From positions 398,003 to 462,002 of the forward strand of contig MPNW01000035.1 in assembly GCA_011800805.1 (NCBI GenBank): a stretch of 64,000 bases of DNA. The letters are read 5' to 3'. The translations under genes were made by a program, and so were the position numbers. The DNA is from Hirudo medicinalis. Lineage: Eukaryota > Annelida > Clitellata > Hirudinida > Hirudinidae. The notes under the pieces are model-generated. The model had not been told where the DNA came from. It was given only the letters and a program-made list of their open reading frames with translations, and made no database searches. Each line of letters begins with the position of its first letter. Within the stretch, counting starts at the first letter, position 1. This document shows positions 25,501-37,049 of the stretch, piece after piece.

Positions 25501-26711
25501 CTTAAATGAATTGTCGAACTGTCTTAATAACGAATATTAAGCTGTTTCACTGCATGCAAAATATTGTATTGACTTTGAATTTAATCAAACTGTAAGAGTA
25601 ATAACATGAACAATGTCTGTGGTTTTTATTTGTAACCTTCTGGTCCACTGCCGAGAAATTATATGCCCCGGGAGATTTTAGGTCAATTTCATCGCCAGAT
25701 GGCAAAAATCCAGAATTCTGACGTAAGATTATGATATCCTGAAAGTCTCTGCTAAATTACTTAGATTTTTTTGAGAGAAAACATTTTTAATGAAGTAATT
25801 TTCTGAATTGATCCCTCGTGTAACTCAGACCAGAAAAGACCCTACGTTTCTGCCAGATATTCTCATATGTTTTGCAATTCCTTTGTGGGAGGAAATTTTT
25901 ATTCGATGAAACATCATTGATGAGGAACTTTTATGAGTTTTTCGAACCAATCTTTCTAGTCGTGTTCATGAGAATTGATATCTAAATGCAGAAACTGAAA
26001 TGAGAACGGAATGGGGTTGAATTTACTGATCTCAAAGAATGAACATCTGTTTAGATATTTGTTTCGAAAATCATAAAAGTATTCACTCTCCAATTAAACA
26101 ACCGAATGTCAAATTTAGTTTTTTTTTTAGAGAGAATAATGCGAGTTATTTCATAATGCGCAATTTGACTTCAATTGAGACGAATAAATCGATGGTTGTT
26201 AAAAAAATGTCTTCATCTCGAATGCAAAAGTGTAAAAGAAATTTAAAAGTGTTCCAGCATCAACAACTGCTTTTTGTAAGAAAAAAATTGAAAAATCACT
26301 ACAATTAAAAAGAGTTCTGAAAACTAGTAGTAAATGAATTTTAAAGATTAAAGATTACCAAACCGACTGACAAAAAACAGTTCTCCCAAGAAATGTTTTC
26401 TGCAAAAATTACTTGCCATCTCAGCACTTCCAGCACGTTACGAGTTTAATCTAATTATGGAGACTTGAAATGTCACAAGAATAAAACTCTCCAGTTCCAC
26501 AACCACTCGAAATTAATCCCTGCAATGGTGAAACACTGAATCATCATGGAAGATAACTTTGAATAACTTCAAAGCGATATTCCCGTGAGAGGACCCCGTG
26601 AATATTCTAGGAGTTCCAATGAAATTTATGGGGATCTATAAATAATTATATCTTCATCGCTTAAATAATAAATCAGCGAGCAATAAATTCTCATCTGTTA
26701 TTATTCATCAG
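22518..26711 (+). other. Putative long first intron, no recognised content
   Basis: About 4.2 kb between the strong donor at 22518 and the acceptor ending at 26711 (TTATTCATCAG). No coding exon, RNA gene or mobile element could be supported here. Short frames such as 23533-23733 and 26039-26308 lack any family resemblance. Confidence 0.4.
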
Positions 26712-26722
26712 GATGCAAAAAG

Positions 26723-29658
26723 ATGCCTAGGACCAACAAGTTAAGTCTGCTTTTGATACTCATCGTGGCTTGTTGTCAATCTTGGGCTGCTGAATCTCTG
26801 AGGAAGTCGAGAAAGACATCGGTAAGGGAAGGTTAAAGTCGAAATATAATTTAACAGCAAACTTTTATTATAAAATAAATAAATAAATATATTGAGAATT
26901 TCTTAATTTCACTTTCAAAGTAGAATGACGCACTCAATTTGCTAGGCAAAACAAATTAACATAAAAGTAAGCAAAGAAAAATAAAGTAAAGTCAAATAAA
27001 AGAGTTTATATGCTAGTTTTGTGGTTGCAGGATAAGAAATTGAGTTCTCATTTAATTTTAATAATCAGTATTTTTTATTTGTGGTGCTTGTGGATTTTAT
27101 AGGCAGTCAAGAAAAATAATTATTTTAAAATTATAATAAAAATCGCTAATCAGGATTTTAATAAAAAAATATTAAAATTTTACTCGTTTTTAAATAAATC
27201 GTTTTCTTTTTACAAAATTTTCATCGCTGAATGATCGCAATAACTGCCTGACGAAATGTTTCGTAAATACTTTAAGATACTTTAAGATTATGATTCTTTC
27301 AACTCTGAAAATTTAATTCATTACACTTTTTCGTTCTACAGGTCTACGACGGACTGCAAGATTTTGGATACAGCAATCTCGATGATTCGAGTCTGAGGAG
27401 GTTGGAGCACTACCTGAAGATGAGGGACGTGGAGAAACGTCTGGAAAGATTGAAACTCAAGAACTTCATTCAGGTTGGTAACCACGAAAGTTGCCGAACT
27501 TGTTTTACTTTGTGAATAGAGAGGTGAGGCAACAAGGCATGTTTGTATTGTTTCCTAAATGAAATGAATTGCCATCCTAGGGGTGTCGAGAAGTTATCAC
27601 AGATAGATCCTAGGTTTTCATTGAGACATGCAAGACAAACAAAGCTCTCCGGCAGAATTAGTTTTCCAACGGACGCCACTATTTCTGCTCACAATTGATT
27701 ATGAATACTCTGGGTGAAGCAAGCTTTCTACTAGGAAAAAACATTTTTATTCAAATAAAGCGGATCGATAAAATGTAAACATTTAAATAAACACAACAGA
27801 CTAACTTTGAACAAACACTAAACAAAGCGAGCATATGACTGAATTACTTGCTTCATGAAACATAAAAAGTTGGGATGTACCGGATAGCAAAATTTACCGC
27901 ATATCGGATACCAGGATAGTTCCGGATAATTCACCTATTGGATACCGGATTTAACGGTCCATGTGGTTAGGATTTTTTTTACAATCAAAGAAACTCATGT
28001 TTTACATCTTCATATTTTTATTTTATTAATAAAAACTAACTTAAAAAAAAACTACATATTTATTCATGAATCCTGATGATTTTAAGAAATATCCGGTACA
28101 TGCCTAATAAAAACATGTAAGTATCATTTACTTGGTGCAATTTACGACAAAGGAAGCGCTTTCATTGTTCAGCAAATATACATAAAACCGCATAACCATA
28201 TAATTAATGTATTGATTAACTTAATAAAAGGTTTAAACAGTAAAACAGCAAAAAATGAACAATTCATGACACCAGCTACAATGTAGCACATCAGCAATTT
28301 ATTAATCTGTCTCTTCCTGGAAGAGAACAATTATTTCTAAAGATTATAAGTAGCAAATCAGTCCAACGGATTAATTACTGCCGAAAAATAGCCCTGAAAC
28401 TAAATGATGAAATCGACTTAGTCCGAATAGACGGATTGAGTTAATCCAGACTTGAACGCCTCAACAATAATCTGCATGGTAAATGAAGAATCGCTCTCTC
28501 GCTAAAAACGATTTCTGAGGTGAATATCTGCGTTGGAGTTGAAAGCATCATAAATGAAGCCATTCGCGACCTTCACTATCAGCGGTTGAGATCGATGTAA
28601 TTACTTCATTAAAAAATGAGAGAATTGAAAAAAGTGTTGGGATGATTAGCAATCGGCATCGTCCTACCTGTGAGTAACCAACGGATTATGAGCCCTGAAG
28701 GCGTTACTCAAGCGCTGAGAAAGTGCTAAAGCTTTTAATTCCTTCGAGAAAGTTCCCTGAAAGTTAACAGGATGACACATTTTCAATAATAACACCAGTC
28801 AAACGGCTTATTTTGCTAAGATAAAATATGCCAGCATAAAATGTATTGTTTCAACATTTGAAGAATAACATGTTGTTTTTTTTTCGAAATATTTGTAAAA
28901 AACGTTTTAAAATTTACATATTGATCACATTTCCGAAGTGAATTAATAAAGCGGTTAGAAAGGAATTGATAATCTTGGTAATCTCTCGCATTTCGCGTTG
29001 GTCTTCGTGTTACAGACGGCTTCATCCATCAACGGAAGTGTTTGTTGATGTTTCTTAGATGGCCTGTCACATCACATCTTGAAAAGCATTCAGCTTTTGA
29101 TAACCATTGCTAAAAGTGTTTCTTCCATTCTTTTCCCGAAGTCTCTTGTGTTTCTTTTTGCTTAATAAATAAATTCGTTAGGCATATTTTTGTTGTTAAA
29201 AATTTAATATCAGTCATGGGTTTCGATACTAGATGTACATGCATAGGCGGTAACAAATTTAATCCAACACATTGCAAGCAATTATTTCGGAAATCTGTTG
29301 ATCCCCAAGAATGTTACTTCAGAATTTGGATGATGGAGCTCTAGATCCAAAAGATCAATTTTCTGTTGACCAAGAGAGCTACCTAGATGAAGAAATAGGC
29401 AGAGACGATGACGACGATTATGAGATGGATGACAGGGAACTCTCCAACGAGTCAGTCAAAAAACTGCGAGGATCGCTGGAGAAGAGAGGTCGTTGGCAGG
29501 GATTTTGTTTCCGGAGAACTCGAAGTGGAAGAAGACTGCCTTACATTTGCTGGAGAGATTGTGAGAATTTCATTTCCCATAATATTATATAATATAATTT
29601 TATATCAATATTTGTAATTTACTGGGAATATCCAACCATTCACTGATTTCTTTCAGGA
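26723..29658 (+). CDS. Secreted prepropeptide with C-terminal disulfide-ring peptide
   Basis: Three coding exons join in phase 0: 26712-26821, 27342-27473 and 29323-29560. A T/GA split stop is completed by the exon starting at 29657. The product is 156 aa. Residues 1-23 are a signal peptide (MPRTNKLSLLLILIVACCQS). Residues 34-77 are a charged helical segment (LKMRDVEKRLERLKLK). Residues 78-130 are strongly acidic (DDDDDYEMDD). Residues 131-132 are a Lys-Arg site preceded by SLE. The last 24 residues are cationic and contain the only two cysteines after the signal peptide: CFRRTRSGRRLPYICW. The layout (signal, acidic spacer, dibasic cleavage, cyclic C-terminus) fits a neuropeptide hormone or a beta-hairpin antimicrobial peptide. 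If the last donor is not used, the frame runs to TAA at 29589 and adds ten residues including a third Cys. A possible poly(A) signal (AATAAA) lies near 29731. No known family is recognised. Confidence 0.65.
27872..28104. mobile_element. Short inverted-repeat element (hAT-like MITE)
   Basis: The left end GGGATGTACCGGATA (27872-27886) is inverted at the right end TATCCGGTACATGCC (28090-28104), 14 of 15 matching. Interior copies of the same CGGATA motif occur. The 233-bp size and coding-free interior suit a non-autonomous DNA element inside an intron of the peptide gene. No target duplication is evident. Confidence 0.65.
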
Positions 29659-29759
29659 ATCAGCTGAAAACTTGCTCGTTTGAACAATCATTTTACAATC
29701 AATTTCAGCGCATTTATGAAACATGTTTTTAATAAATAAATAAGTAAATAAATAATGCA

Positions 29760-31088
29760 TACCTTGGATTTTTATTTAATGACCAAGAAAAATATTGCAT
29801 ATTAAAACATCAAAGTTTCAAAAAACGTAAATTATTTCCATAAAAAAAAACATATACGTCATTTTAGTTAATGGACAATTCCGAAATACATTTAGCACCT
29901 GAGACGTGTAATAGGTTTTCAGAGCGTTTTTCTATGCTAAAAAATTGAAACTGAAAAGTCAAAATTAACGCTTGTATTTGGATGGTGCAATAATACAACA
30001 TAAACTTACTTCAGAGTCTGACTTTTAAAAACATCGCTGAACTGATTTATTGGCTTTCAAACAAGTCAGAGAGCGCCATGATGCGTTCTTGACAAATATC
30101 TTGAAATTTTAAAGCACTTTGAGCAGTAATTACATGAGGCGGCCATATAATCACCCTCTAGTGCTGTGACAGGATTTTTTAAAAGATAATTTTTTCGAAT
30201 TAAAATCAAATTCCTTGCAATTTCTGAGGCGTCAAAATTCTCTCCAGTGCGTGGAAACCCTTCGTAGAGAAAAAAAATTGCGAACTAATTAATTTAATGG
30301 AGTTTTAGACAAATTACTTTTGAAGACAATCATGTCAACTTATCATGCAAAGTGATCATCTCTTCTTCATCATGTTCACAATTTTATCAATTTTATCAGC
30401 ACGCACTTTGATGTCGAGATTTACAACTACTTGCTATTTACTATTTGAAAACCACTTGCCATGTTCATGAAATTACCTCTTATGGAGTCCTACTCAATTC
30501 ATTTGCTCTGACAGCCACTGTGTTAAATATTGCACGTTGTGGTTGAACCAGCACTTATTTTATTCAGAAAAAGATAATATTTAATAATTCGATTCACATT
30601 GCACTAGTTACACGTTAACCTTAAAATTCTTACGACAAAACACAAGACTCGATGAGTCAAGAACTGCAGCAAATAACCAAGGCATCGGTGATAAAAAAAA
30701 AATAGCATCCATTTCACTTCCAAGTGATTAGGCAAATATGGCAAAGCAGCCAAAAGTCAAAGTTTGTTAGGCTGTTGCTTAATCAGCATCCGTCACACAG
30801 TTGACAGTTGTAGCAGTTATTCTTATTTGGTGCATAAACAAATGTTAAAGAAACATTTGGGAATAATGAGTTAAAAGGGGGAGGTAATACTCCAGCATCA
30901 AAGAATTATTCGGACATCTAACACTTATTCTGAATAATTTGGACATGTAAAAACCTATTCCGAATAATTGCATGCTCCGTAAAGCAGAAACAAAATTGAA
31001 AATCTCATTAACTGTTAATGGTGACCAAAGCAATAATTTATTTTTATTTGTAATATTTTTAGAACATAAACTAAAATACCTTAACTTA
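29760..31088. other. Intergenic, no gene recognised
   Basis: AT-rich sequence downstream of the peptide gene. No conserved coding segment or repeat structure was seen. Confidence 0.5.
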
Positions 31089-31260
31089 TGCAGGGCCGAG
31101 AGGGGAGCAGGGGGAGAGGCAAGTGACCAGGGGCCTTCCCGGGTTTAAAACCTTGTTTAGCCATTACCAAATTGACATAACATAAGGAACCCGTGGCCGC
31201 TATGCCTAGGGGGCCCGACATTTCTGATGGCGGCCCCGAACTTATGTGACGGCATAATTA
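31089..31260. repeat. GC-rich transposon-derived block
   Basis: Abrupt GC-rich island (CAGGGCCGAGAGGGGAGCAG, and GGGGGCCCGACATTTCTGAT) in an AT-rich desert. CAGGGCCG-type ends and GGGCCC/GGCGGCCCC blocks are typical of hAT-like element termini. No coding sequence or partner end is identified. Confidence 0.4.
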
Positions 31261-32637
31261 GCAAAAAAAATTCAAACCATGGTCAAATTACGAAATTATT
31301 TAAGATGGGACCATTCAAATTCCATTTTTTAAACAAAATACAAAACATTTATTAATTTACTTTACTTTATTTATTATTTCTTTTTATTTATCTCATTTAT
31401 TTAATTTTATAAGTGGTTTTTATTAAGCCGAAAAGACAACAGTCTATTAAAGAAAGTGGTTTTCTTAACTACTATAAATAAAAGCTAAGTTAAGAACTAG
31501 ATGATATTTCAAATCCATTCCTAACATGAAATCTTGAAATGATAGAATAAATATTTAATGTTTTCAGCTCACTGAAAAATCCACATCACCGGGAAAAAAG
31601 ATCCCGAACTTGAAGATAGAAAATATTTTTAGTCAACAACATCTTTTTCATTCGTTTCTTGTACTGCAAAACGTTACGTGTTGTTAATTATTAATATTTG
31701 ACATGTTTTAAGAAGACTCAAAACATCAATAAAATAACAATGATTTCAATTAAGCTGATTAAGCGGGATACTGAAAATTCGCAAGTTAATCTGGATTTCC
31801 GCAATACGTTAGTATTTCTAGAATTTTCTGGAGGTGATTAAAACCCCTTTATATCCTAGAATTATCTAAAAGCAAAATTTATTTTTATCCACGAAAAGAA
31901 GATTTTGGTTTTAAATCTCTAACTTTCGGTTCGAATGGATAAATTAATTGTATTAATTATTTATGTATTCTAAAGTAAATGTCTTTTATTGAGTTATTTT
32001 GATGGAGTCCCGCCTAAAGTTCCTAAAGTCGTATCTCTGGGCGGGAAAAGGTATCACAGAGTTTTGATGCGCCTTTGATCGACTTTGGAGCAGATATTAT
32101 TCTCGGTGTCTATTAGAAGTTTCAAATTGATTCATACAAAACATAAGAAAAAGAATTCGCTGCGAAGAAGTTATTGTTAAGTCAGTTATACAAATATGGG
32201 GAAAGGAAAATTTAAAAAAAATGTATTGCTAATTATCTTGGTAAAAACAAAATCATCAAAATTTGATGATGTTCGCATCTGAGTGCTTCTCATCTGCAAT
32301 GATACCAGGACAAAACCAGCAGGGTATTAAATTGTAAACGAGAAGGACTAGCCGGTTGTTTATACGCTAGCTTTCCGAGCATAACAATTACTTCCAACAA
32401 ATTATTGTCCTGAACAACTTTCCATCCCTTTCAATGTTTCAGTCTTGTGAATGCAGTTCCAGAAATTATAGTAAGACGTTCATAAAACATCATAATCGTC
32501 ATCGCTTCTTAAATATGTTATTACCTGCGTAAGCCAGCCAGCTAAAAAAATTCCCATAGTAAAAAGCCTATGTAATTGTGATTAGCCGGTCGTCTTGAGA
32601 ACGCCTTCGAAATTTGACTAAAATTGCATTCAAGATG

Positions 32638-32892
32638 CATTCCTCTTCAAAACATACTTTCTCAAATTTTGAAATATTGCCTTATTATTTAATTATCACT
32701 TGATTTCTGAACCCATGCATTCGCCTTAAGAGAAAATACGGCATTTTCAAGAGCCTTGAGACAACCTCAAATCCATTCAAAACCCTATAAAAGTTATTGA
32801 TTTCCATTCATGATTCATTCCTCTTCAAAACTATCTCAAATTTTGAAATATTGCCTTATAATTTAATTATAACTTGATTTCTGCACCCATGT
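32638..32892 (+). repeat. Local tandem duplication of an ~80-bp unit
   Basis: An approximately 80-bp block (CTCAAATTTTGAAATATTGC, then TTTAATTAT...CTTGATTTCTG) occurs at about 32638-32718 and again at about 32814-32892, 176 bases apart, with small indels. It is followed at about 32900-32937 by a CTCTGACGCTATGCA stretch matching the CR1/L2-like LINE tail. Confidence 0.7.
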
Positions 32893-33058
32893 TTTCGGCT
32901 CTGACGCTATGCATTGACACCTTATAAATTAACTGCACAGGCCCTGCAAAATACGGTTGTGAAATCTGCTGTAACCTGCTTTATTTGAAAAAAATCTAAA
33001 AATTAGATTAAAAATCATCCGCTAAAGATACATATGCAATGCATATTATACTAAATAT

Positions 33059-33125
33059 ATATATTATATTATTAGATTTTTAATCTAATAATTCTAATAT
33101 AATATAATAATTCTAATTCATTATT
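33059..33125. repeat. AT-rich inverted repeat
   Basis: ATTATTAGATT and AATCTAATAAT face each other around TTT, embedded in a larger imperfect ATATAAT palindrome. It probably forms a cruciform-prone hairpin. No function can be assigned. Confidence 0.6.
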
Positions 33126-33164
33126 AGATTTAATAAAAAATATCATTTTTGCAATAGCTTGCAG

Positions 33165-33313
33165 CCTTTTTAAGAGAGCAAGCTAAAAAGAAGGAGAGCG
33201 ACCCAGATTACGAGACATAACTTGAGAATGATAGAACAAATAGATTTGAATATCTTCTCAAGCAGCCAGAGCTTTTTGAGCACTTCATGAACAGAGCTTG
33301 GGATGCTGTGTAA
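33165..33313 (+). pseudogene. Isolated ISWI (SMARCA5/SMARCA1-like) exon, broken
   Basis: Following an acceptor-like TTGCAG (33159-33164) the frame reads FLREQAKKKESDPDYET, a TAA at 33218-33220, then LENDRTNRFEYLLKQPELFE and HFMNRAWDAV, and TAA at 33311. The NRFEYLLKQxELFxHF block is characteristic of the segment before the helicase core in ISWI ATPases. No ATPase exons are visible nearby on either strand. The single stop inside an otherwise open exon suggests a duplicated exon that later decayed. Confidence 0.65.
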
Positions 33314-33689
33314 TAATTCTAATGTAATGTAATGATTCTAATAATGTCTAAATCCAATTAAACTCGCCGAAAATTAATTTTATATATTTAAATACAAATT
33401 GCCGAAAAAAGCAGAAAAATCTATTTTCATTCATCCGATAAAGATATAACTACTGGAAATACTTCACTTTATTGAAAATATTTTATAGCATTAAATTGTA
33501 ATACTTGAAATGTTAATAAAAATAAAATCTTAGATATAAAAACTTAGCTAAATTTCTGCGGACTAGGAAATATTTGCAATACCGTAAAATATTTGTTATG
33601 GTTTTATCTTTATATGGTGAATTTTAATCGATTTTTATGCGATTTTAGACATATTTCACTTACCTATGATTACAGATGTATACATCTAC

Positions 33690-34325
33690 TGGGCTGGCTT
33701 TTGTGTCCGATATGGTTCCATCGTTTGAGCAGCTGGTTAATTTTCTTCCTGAAAATTCCCAACTAAATTAATTCCCAGTTCTAATCTCAAATCTCCTAGT
33801 TTAGTGATATCAAGTCGATTTCATTTCTTCAGTAGCAAATCATTTACAGAACTAAAGCCACATTCAGCTAAGTATGACGATAGGAACTGTAGCAACAGTT
33901 TTCTTGCAAAGTTCATTAAATTTGGGTATTTAGCTTCTGTCTCATCATAGAGCTTGTCATTGTTTCTTTCAAATTGAATAAAATTTTAACCGACTCGTCA
34001 TTTTTATTTCTGAGAGTTCTTGGTACTGCATTGAAGCATCTGACATATCCGCTAGTAATAGCTATTTCACCCATGCTGGAAAATCAACTTCTTTTAAATC
34101 AGAAAATCTTTCTCTAAAATCAGAGGCAAATAACAAAAAATCTTTGCGTTTGCCTCAGCGAGAGTTTTATTCATTCCTTGAAGTTGTTTATTCAGTTTTG
34201 TAAACTATACTGACGTTTGCTGGAATTTTGAAAGTGAAAAACGCTACTGCTACGCAGATTTTCAAATTGCCCTCTAAAAAATCAAATGGTGCCCCTGGGC
34301 GTGGGCCCAACGTTAGGAAACACTG
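33690..34325 (-). mobile_element. hAT transposase C-terminal (dimerisation) fragment
   Basis: The reverse complement reads YLAECGFSSVNDLLLKK, stop, NRLDITKLGDLRLELG, the hATC dimerisation motif of ZBED/SCAND3-like transposases. At 34305-34325 the reverse complement begins CAGTGTTTCCTAACGTTGGG, a typical hAT terminal inverted repeat. Stops within the frame and the short distance between terminus and C-terminus show internal deletion. Confidence 0.75.
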
Positions 34326-34689
34326 CTCTACACCCAATTCGACTAATTCTTGGTCGGTATATCTTTAAGAGCACTGATCTTTTTTTATTGATTTTTTTAC
34401 AATCATTTTTGACTGAATTAATTTTGAAAAACCAAATTTGGCTATTTGGCTTATTTGATATAGAACGTTTATCAAATTTGGAATTTATGATCTGATGATA
34501 AATTCTATAGATATGCGTTAAAATAGTTTTTTCGCATTTGTTATTTTTAAATTTCCTGTAATTTGGGGTAATAATAAAGATTCCGAATCATGTCATTGAT
34601 TCAAATAAAATGTCAATGTGATGTACTGGGTCCGGTCTTTTCTTTGAATTATTTCAAAACGTCTTGATTTTATTGATTCCATTAATTGT

Positions 34690-34990
34690 TCCAGGTATCC
34701 TTTTCGGAAGAATTTCCAGGCTTCAATTATGAAAGTTCTTTCAACTTCATAACAGTTAAATGTTGTTTTACATTATGGTATGCCTGCTATGTCAGAGTCT
34801 CCCAAACATTTTCTATAGAATTTAAGTTCGGAGAACTCGCTGGCCGTTCCATGACACTCACATTTTGCCATCGTCTCCCTTGCATTATATTCGGCGCAAA
34901 AGATGGATAGTAAGGTTGTAGTTTGGCGGTTATCTCGAACAGTTTGATGTAATTTGATATGTACGATCTTCTAATGGTTTTCCTATGTTC
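34690..34990 (-). mobile_element. Tc1/mariner transposase remnant
   Basis: The reverse complement includes SVMERPASSPNLNSIENVWE, the degraded form of the Tc1 block PAxSPDLNPIENLW that carries the third catalytic acidic residue. Neighbouring frames are broken and neither terminus is found. Confidence 0.7.
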
Positions 34991-35106
34991 ACCTCTCCAT
35001 CCAAAATTTTGAGGACACCCCAGGACCACCGGGGATGTTAATCCAAGTGTGACGGCCTCGTCGCATTGATTTGTGATATATTTCGTTCCCCTGACTTTTG
35101 CAAATG

Positions 35107-35205
35107 TAATAAGAATCTCTTACCACGGACCGACAGGGAATCATCAGAGGAGTGCTCTCCTCACCGAAACTTTTCCTCCAAACCCTTTGGGTGTACCCGC
35201 ACCCA
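35107..35205 (-). mobile_element. RLE-type non-LTR element, 3' tail copy C
   Basis: The reverse complement carries ACTCCTCTGATGATTCCCTG, then TCGGTCCGTGGTA, the same terminal segment as the copies at 15.95-16.06 kb and 16.52-16.64 kb. Only the last 100 bases or so are present. Confidence 0.75.
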
Positions 35206-36540
35206 TTGGGTAGGTAGATGCCTCTGTCGGCTAAAAATCTACTCTAAACAACCTTACTTGCTTCTAGCATTGTGTGGCTCATCGATTAAAGAAGACTCGC
35301 GGCGGCTTTTGAATATCGATATCACATAACGCAAGCTGAGCGTTACATTTCTTTTAACGACACATTAAACTTTGAAAATTATGCTCATCTGTCGCGAATA
35401 TAAATCGCATTAAACGTGCAAAATGAAGAAGTGAGATCAATGTTGACCACTTAATAAACTGTCCAATCTTTATTTCAGATGAGGGTTAGCGTAACTGAAG
35501 CTTTCGCGTGGTAAATTTAATTAATGTTAGGAGACAAGTGCTTATTAAATATTTTATTAAACAAGGCTATTGCAAACGACAAACGTTAATACGTTAAACA
35601 ACAAATACGCGCCTTGGTATCCAGCCATGTTGCGAGCTATCTAGGAGAGGACAAGAATTAGTTTTCAAATTCAAATTTTATACATGGTTTCTGTGCCAAT
35701 AGAAATGTGTATTACACTACGTAACTATGCATAAGCGTTTTTATTAAACTCTGGTTTGATGATCTCTTATACTTTCCTTAATTTTTTAAACATAAATTCT
35801 GGATACATTCTCCAAGTTTAATGTAGATGGAACCAGGACGAATGATCATGATGCTTTACTAACGTCCCATTATATTCTACGGGTCGTATTCAAAAAACCG
35901 AAACCGAAATTATATTTCTTTAATTAGTTCAGTTTACCAATTTTTAAACAATATTTTGTTAACTTTGAGAATATCCCTTTGTCCGAAAAAACATCAATAT
36001 ACCAACAATCGGCTATACCTGTTTATTTGCCTAAATATTCATTCTGAACAAGTTGTTAGGACAACCGTTTGCCTAGCACTACATTCCAAGGCTGATAGCG
36101 TGAGCTGGTTTGACACATCAGGAGGTTGTGTCACTCTTTAATCGACGCTTTGAGGCCTGCTAAATTAACTTGCATGCCAAATATTAGTGTCAGACTTTTG
36201 GCTATTATTTTTTTCTTTTGTCCTAGATGCAATGTCAAAGAAGGCAACATTGCATAACTTTTTAAGAGAAATGTGAAATGGAGCTGGATTCAGGCAAAAA
36301 ACCGATCAGTTGATTAAATAACTGCTAAAATGTTCATAGATTCAACTAAAAGACATCTTCTGGAAAATCGCAACATATATTAGTTGGACCAGCATAGTGA
36401 ACGAAGCAATAGGATTTCAAATTGGAGTACCACTGAATATCCACAACTGTAACAGGCCCAAGAGAGCGCAATAGATAAAAAAAACATCCAAGAAGTTATT
36501 CAGCTATTTATTTCGTGCTTTCAACAACTAGTAAGAAGAT
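35206..36540. other. Intergenic, no gene recognised
   Basis: AT-rich sequence with only short chance frames on both strands. Nothing supportable was found. Confidence 0.5.
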
Positions 36541-36549
36541 TATTGAAAC

Positions 36550-36806
36550 TGCTCAGGACAAATGTGATTCAATGCATTCCAGCATCCTCTTTGCATGTGT
36601 AGACAATTTTTTTCTGAATTGGATGCTAGGTTCGCAATCAGGTGCAATGTTTTGAAGTGTGTGTCAGCATTGAATCCAAGTTCCAAACACTTTTTATGCC
36701 CAGATACCGTTAACGAACTAGTGAAACTTAATCCTAGAAATGGCATTGATGAATTTATACTTAATAATCAGCTGTCTACAGCAAAATCCCTTCTACAATC
36801 ATGTTA
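36550..36806 (+). mobile_element. hAT/ZMYM1-like transposase fragment
   Basis: The open plus frame reads CRQFFSELDARFAIRCN, then LKCVSALNPSSKHFLCPDTV and LNNQLSTAKSLLQS, stop at about 36804. The 'ELxxRF...VSALxPSSxxFL' pattern is common in domesticated or transposon-encoded ZMYM1/hAT proteins. Only this internal segment is preserved. Confidence 0.5.
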
Positions 36807-37049
36807 ATAAAACGATTAAAATACTCGTTTTAAAAGCTTCTTAGTGATCTTAATGTGCGTTGCGGAGTTGGAAAAGGTGATGAGAAGCAAAAAAAGGGTC
36901 AACTTATCGGAATAGGTTGAGAGAGGGTTTGCTCCTTGGAAAAAGTTGAAACGTGGGCCTCAGTGTTCGTATTTTTGTATTTTGTAATTTTTTAGCCGAT
37001 CTTTTGAGTGCCTTATATATATCGGTTGTGAATGCACTACAATCGCCCG

